Source of the DNA: Viscum album
Lineage: Eukaryota > Streptophyta > Magnoliopsida > Santalales > Viscaceae
Assembly (NCBI GenBank): GCA_963277665.1
Contig: OY728123.1
Location: 628,306,915-628,370,914 of the forward strand
Reading direction: 5' to 3'
DNA length: 64,000 nt
The translations under genes were made by a program, and so were the position numbers. Position 1 is the first letter of the stretch. Each line of letters starts with the position of its first letter. Under the pieces are notes generated by a model, which saw nothing but the letters and a program-made list of their open reading frames with translations, was not told the origin of the DNA and ran no database searches. Below are positions 59,600 through 64,000 of this stretch, piece by piece.

Positions 59600-61951
59600 A
59601 TCTCAGGCAATATTTTATGGTTTTTGTTGTTGTTTATAAGTACCTTTGGTTGGATTCAAGTCGTGGTGTGTGTTTACATGTAATTTTGAGAATCATTTAT
59701 GAAAATGGAGTTCTGAATACCTGGATCATGTTTAGAGAAAACCATGCGCCCAAACCCAGGTAACCGTGTCACCCTAGATAGTGAGGTTTGTACGGTTGGT
59801 GCATAGATTACATAACCATACACCCCTACCCAACAAGACCATGCATGTAGTTTATTTTCTCCATAAAATTAGTTTTAAAATCCCCCAAACCCCCGAAATA
59901 CCTCATATTCAGCATTGGCTCTGAACTATACATTTTTCAATTATTTAAGAGAATTATGGTGGGGGTTTAAGGTCATATAACCCATGTTCATCAAGATTAA
60001 AACCCAAAATATAATATCTACTCTTCTCTTGGTAAGTAGATCTCATTTTGATTTCTTTCCTAGTCATTTATCTCAATTTCCAGGATTTTTTGGGTGAATT
60101 TTTTCCTTTTAATCTTCATATCTAAACTTTTTTGGTGAGATATAGATCTTGGAATTTTGATCATGATCCATAATGATTAGATCATAATATCCTTTAACAT
60201 TATTTAAGGATTTTTATTTTAAAAACAAATCTACGCTATTGTGTTTCTCGAATTCGGGGGGATTTCTGTTGAATAAATTTCTATCAATGAATTGAGGTAG
60301 GTGTCCAAAACTATAATTCCCATAGTCAGAGATTTTATACAAGCATTAAAAATTATTTAATTTCCAGCATTCATTAGCAATTGATTTCCTAAATTGGGAT
60401 AATGTTTTTGAATAATTTACTTATCGAAGAATTGTAAAGTTAATTGATTAATTGATGAATTGAACATGAGATTACGGGGATGTCCTTATAGAAAACTAGT
60501 TATGGGAAATTGATTATGAGAGTTAAGCGTTATAAATATAGATAATTAATTAGATTATTAATTATGAGATATTTAAATGGTCATATTGAGATAATTAAAT
60601 GTTAGTGAATTATGTGTCTTGATACTACTATCTAAATAATTATTTATGGAATTTATTTTGAAGAGTTAAGATATAAAATGAGATATTTAATTCTAGAAAA
60701 TTTATTATTGGTTATGAATTGTCCTATAGATTTAATTTATTTCTAGATTAATTAATGGATTGACATACCAAATTAATTGGAGAGTAAATTAAGCATATCG
60801 ATTTAATTAACTACTTATTGCATTTGTAATGGAATTGAGGTAAATAATTAATTATGAATTAATTATATGACAATCAATGGAAACATGACAATTCTAACTT
60901 GAGAAGTATAAATGGTAACATGGTCATCGTACATGTGGGTAATGTAACAGGAACAGGGTTATTAAAATAAAAATTATAAATGGTAACATGGTCGTTGTAC
61001 ATATGGGTAAATGAATGGGAACATATTCATTCTATAAAGAAGTAATAATTGTAATATTGTCATCATACTTATGATTTTTTCTGTATTTTTCATTTATTTT
61101 TGAATTTAAATAATAGCAATAAAGGCACTATGAGATATGGCCTCACATGATAACACTTCGAACATCATCATGAGTCGAATTAGGTACTGATATGTTCTAT
61201 CTCCATTGAATAATTCATTCCCCAATATGATTCAAAGTAGGTATTAAGAAATTATATTACCTAGGGAACACGTTGGGCTCCAGCATGAGCTGAAGCTAGT
61301 ATAGTGGTTTGGGTATCCCAGGGAACCCTTGAGTTAATAAGAATAAATAAATAAGAAATTATAATTTTATAACAATTTGTCTATGCTTTGTATTATTTTC
61401 CTTATAGAATATTATATTCTAACTTTTGACTGGACTTGTTTTAAACACTGTTAGTCGTGGTGCACTAAGTTGTACTCACACCCTTCTTGGGTTTTTTGAT
61501 TAGTACCCGGATTCACTTTATTGTTGTAGAATATGATAAGGGAAAATAACCCTATTTTAGATGGATGATTGGGGTTGTACCATGGAGTAGGGGACTAGAC
61601 GTGGTCCATATCCTTCTTGGGATTCATTAGTGTTTTTGATTTTTAGGTTCATTTTTAGGCACTTTGGCACTTATATTAGAATAGTGTGCTTTCCCTATTT
61701 GTGGAATATTTTACTTCTTGTTTTGGTGATCTTATGTCAATAGAATTATTTTGGTTATGTATACATCTGTATTTTTTATATATTTCCACTGCTTTTTTAC
61801 ATTGATAAAAGACTGTATAGTCTCCCCATGACTGATTTCCCAGACCCTCGCTTCTAGTCGGTAGCCTCTGGTGTATGTGTAGGTGCACCTAAGGTCATTT
61901 GACCGAATGAATTGTGGCACCGTCGTGTGGAACCTAGGTCGGTATGTTACA
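59600..61951 (+). repeat. Element F 5' LTR
   Basis: The 3' end is fixed by TGTTACA (61945-61951) directly before the primer site. The 5' end is not clear; I place it near 59600, where the sequence changes from AT-rich to more complex. The part around 60120-60300 (a GATCTTGGAATTTTGATC stretch, then GAATTGAGGTAGGT) resembles the transcribed leader often seen in plant gypsy LTRs. Open frames on the minus strand at 61676-61920 are not genes. Confidence 0.6.
60843..61110 (+). repeat. 68-bp tandem repeat in the element F LTR
   Basis: AATGGTAACATGGTCATCGT at 60911, AATGGTAACATGGTCGTTGT at 60979 and AATTGTAATATTGTCATCAT at 61047 are exactly 68 bases apart. The linking parts (ACAGGGTTATTAAAATAA, ACATATTCATTCTATAAAG) also correspond. 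A weaker fourth copy seems to precede, with its second half at about 60870-60910. Confidence 0.85.
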
Positions 61952-61954
61952 AAG

Positions 61955-61966
61955 TGGTATCAATGG
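61955..61966 (+). other. Element F primer-binding site
   Basis: TGGTATCAATGG follows the LTR end after three bases. The first eight bases equal the initiator methionine tRNA site TGGTATCAGAGC; the last four have changed. Confidence 0.75.
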
Positions 61967-62839
61967 TCCAGTTTTCTTTCTTCTTATTTTTCATTAATTT
62001 TTGTGGAATTATAGATAAAAGATTAGGAATATTCGGGTCTTAGTAGTGAGCTCGTTCATTGGAGTTCCAATCCCATGTGTCAGGGAAAATCCTAGTACAT
62101 TGGGTGTGATTGGTGTCATAACTATTTTCTGTTACAGTAGTATATTATTTCACCTTGGCTGATGAACTTGTGGTGTAATGTGATTATCGTTTCTAAGAAT
62201 TTTTTTAGTATTCATTCATGGATAATAATGGAATGAGAGTTGATTATACATGTATCATTCTAAGAAATCAGTATTATTGTAACATGCATCAATTTAGGAA
62301 GGAATGAGGTAATGGGTTATTGGTATGTTGTGGAACTTGAACTATTTTCCATGTTTGTGAGATTAAAAAGAAAAATGGGGCCTAAAATTTGTTAATAAAG
62401 ATTGAAATATGATTTTAAATGATAATAAGTATGTGTCTAAATAAGAAACATCATTATGAAAGTGTTCTTACACTTATTAATAAAAATCTTGCAGTAGGAT
62501 GGTTACGCTTAAAGATAGAACCTCGGTTTCACGGTGTGGAAAGAGGCGGGGGAGAAATTTTGTGACCTATTATGATTATTGTTATTATGTAAATGTTTTA
62601 AAATTGGGTTATGAAACCTAAGATGGGTGTTTTTCATTGTTGACACTATGCATACTTGATGCTCATTGAGGGGATGACTGAAGGGCATGGCTAGGAATCG
62701 TCTTCCAGTCAGGGAAATTAAGGCACTGACGGTGAAAGATGAAGACAAATGGGATAAGTTCTGGTAGGAATTATCTATCTTCATAAAATTAATGCAATGA
62801 GGCCTAGGGTGGGTTGTGAAATGAATGTCTGAGTTGAAA

Positions 62840-63620
62840 ATGCTGATTCAGTTGTAGCACCATCCATATTTTACTAGAGAGGGTGGACTTGAGGGAGTTG
62901 AATTCTGGGTTGAGTCTATAAAGAAAACCCATGACAATTTGGAGACTATGGATAACAGGAGGGTTAAGCTGGATGCTTATAAGCTATGGTGATTAGTGAT
63001 GGGATGGTTGTACATTCAGGTGCGATCTCTACAAACTGACATTATTTTTTGCAATGACTTCCAGAAGAGGATATTGGATCACTACAATACAGATATGTTG
63101 AGATAAGTGAAATTTTAAGAGTTATTACAAATTACTCAAGGGAGAATGTCTATGATAGATAATGATAGGCACTACGTAGATCTTCCACACTTTTCTCCTA
63201 CATTATACAGAGACGATGCTGCTATGGTAAAATGATTTCAATATGGACATAAGTGTGATATTAGGTCACAAGTCAGTATTTTTTTGATTAAATATTTTTC
63301 TAAAGATATGGACTCAAATCTAATAGATTAAAGGAACATAATAAAGGCTTCTACTTATAGACAGGTAGTTTTTTTGATAATCATAAGGTTGGACTTACAA
63401 AAGTAGGAAGCGTCATTGTGATAAACATAGTCAGGGTTGTGGAAAACAAAGTACACATATAAGAGGTTTTGTTGGATAGGACCTTACTATGGTGATTTAT
63501 CATCAGTCTTAAGGAATGATGGGACCCCTAGAGAAGTTTTACTAGTCATAGAGACAGACTGTTTCTTAGGGAGCAGATGGGCAGAGTCAAGGTGTGGTAA
63601 GGAGGTCTTCAATATAATAT
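62840..63620 (+). pseudogene. gag: Element F gag remnant
   Basis: At 62862-62960 F-T-R-E-G-G-L-E-G-V-E-F-W-V-E-S-I-K-K-T followed by M-D-N-R-R-V-K-L-D-A-Y matches 'PP.F.G..DPL.AEEWI.SIEK...DEQRVKLA.Y'. D-F-Q-K-R-I-L-D-H-Y-N near 63058 fits 'EF...F...Y'. Near 63238-63275 F-Q-Y-G-H-K-C-D-I-R-S-Q-V fits 'FQ.GL..EIR..V'. At about 63437 an open frame begins with K-R-F-C-W-I-G-P-Y-Y-G, possibly the worn zinc-knuckle zone. Several stops (for example near 62987) show it is dead. Confidence 0.75.
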
Positions 63621-63799
63621 TTGTTAGACATAAATTGTTCCACTATCTAAGGTGGTAGAGTTATTGGATGTGGTTCTATAGGGATAAGGAACCCTTATCA
63701 ACAGAGTGGTTCTATTCATGGTAGTCAAAAATCATCACAAGTAAGTGGGGAAGGACAGTAACAAGGAGTGCAGCCATCACATATGGAGAGAGATTGGTT

Positions 63800-64000
63800 G
63801 ATCCATCAACATTGAGAGGTACTATTCTAGTATCATATACTTTAGCTAGTGAATTATTTGATACTGGTTCCTCTCATTAATTTATATCTGCAAAACTTTT
63901 CAATGGTTTCATCCCGTAGGTGGATTTATTGAGTTGAGTATTGACTATCGATACACCATTCAGATCAAGTTCTAGAGACATCTGTATATGAAAGGGATGT
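63800..64000 (+). pseudogene. Element F protease remnant, cut by window edge
   Basis: L-R-G-T-I-L-V-S-Y-T-L-A-S then L-F-D-T-G-S-S-H (63811-63880) is followed after a stop by F-I-S-A-K. This is the plant gypsy protease start 'LRGTLLVS...VLFDTGSSHSFIS'. The D-T-G catalytic triad is intact near 63862-63870. D-T-P-F-R-S near 63953 continues the domain ('V.TP.G'). Confidence 0.8.

Larger units (their letters stand above)
59600..64000 (+). mobile_element. Element F: Ty3/gypsy element cut by window edge
   Basis: The left LTR (to 61951) is followed by a primer site, gag, decayed zinc knuckle and protease start. The order and motifs are those of a Tekay-like chromovirus, although pol lies beyond the window. 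Motifs stand closer to the family pattern than in D or E, so it is probably less old. Frames still contain stops. Confidence 0.75.

Noticed and set aside
61676..61920. Overlapping minus-strand frames of 62 and 70 codons
   Set aside because: They lie in the U5 part of the F LTR directly before the primer site; no domain.
1..64000. CRISPR array, bacterial operon or host protein-coding gene
   Set aside because: The tandem repeats found have no unique spacers of constant size and lie in LTR elements. No gene with exons or conserved host domain could be read on either strand.

Overview
The window looks like intergenic DNA from a plant with a very large, slowly purged genome. It is AT-rich, and I found no intact host gene, tRNA, rRNA or CRISPR array in it. 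What can be recognised is a graveyard of Ty3/gypsy LTR retrotransposons, mostly chromovirus-like, plus one L1-type LINE. Every coding region is broken by stops and frameshifts. The organism call is inference: plant-type gypsy integrase, chromodomain and DUF4283 motifs together with long LTRs point to a seed plant. I cannot name the species.

Layout. Element A (about 319-11491, + strand) is a complete but decayed chromovirus. It has two LTRs of about 3.37 kb, a decayed methionine-tRNA type primer site, and remnants of gag, zinc knuckle, protease, reverse transcriptase, RNase H, integrase and chromodomain. Element B (about 12007-30811, + strand) has a 2.03 kb left LTR, a shortened internal part with integrase remnants, and a right LTR split into 17637-18234 and 29500-30811. 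The split is caused by element C (about 18235-29495, - strand), which keeps gag and zinc-knuckle traces but no pol that I can find. C's left LTR is in turn split by an unidentified 2.2 kb insertion at 19032-21253, flanked by a TTAATGG direct repeat. The nesting order is therefore B, then C in B, then the 2.2 kb unit in C.

Element D (about 30812-36150, + strand) has the best readable reverse transcriptase and integrase remnants, a polypurine site and the start of a 3' LTR at 35342. Element E (39050-42350, - strand) is a faint pol remnant. A long stretch from 42.4 to 50.7 kb is very AT-rich and unassigned. At 50735-53200 (- strand) lies the 5' half of an L1-type LINE (DUF4283 ORF1 domain, then endonuclease). 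Fragments resembling the C LTR recur at 53.64-54.33 kb and 56.23-56.40 kb. A possible tRNA-derived SINE sits near 59.2 kb. Element F starts with an LTR at about 59.6 kb, has its primer site at 61955, and runs off the right edge after gag and the start of protease.

Two themes stand out. Families A, B, C and F each carry their own minisatellite in an LTR or non-coding part (units of about 51, 60-110, 36 and 68 bp). The older AT-rich parts almost lack the dinucleotide GC, as well as CG, while CC and GG stay common. All protein calls come from reading conserved motifs by eye in conceptual translations, and boundaries are approximate unless an LTR terminus is given.
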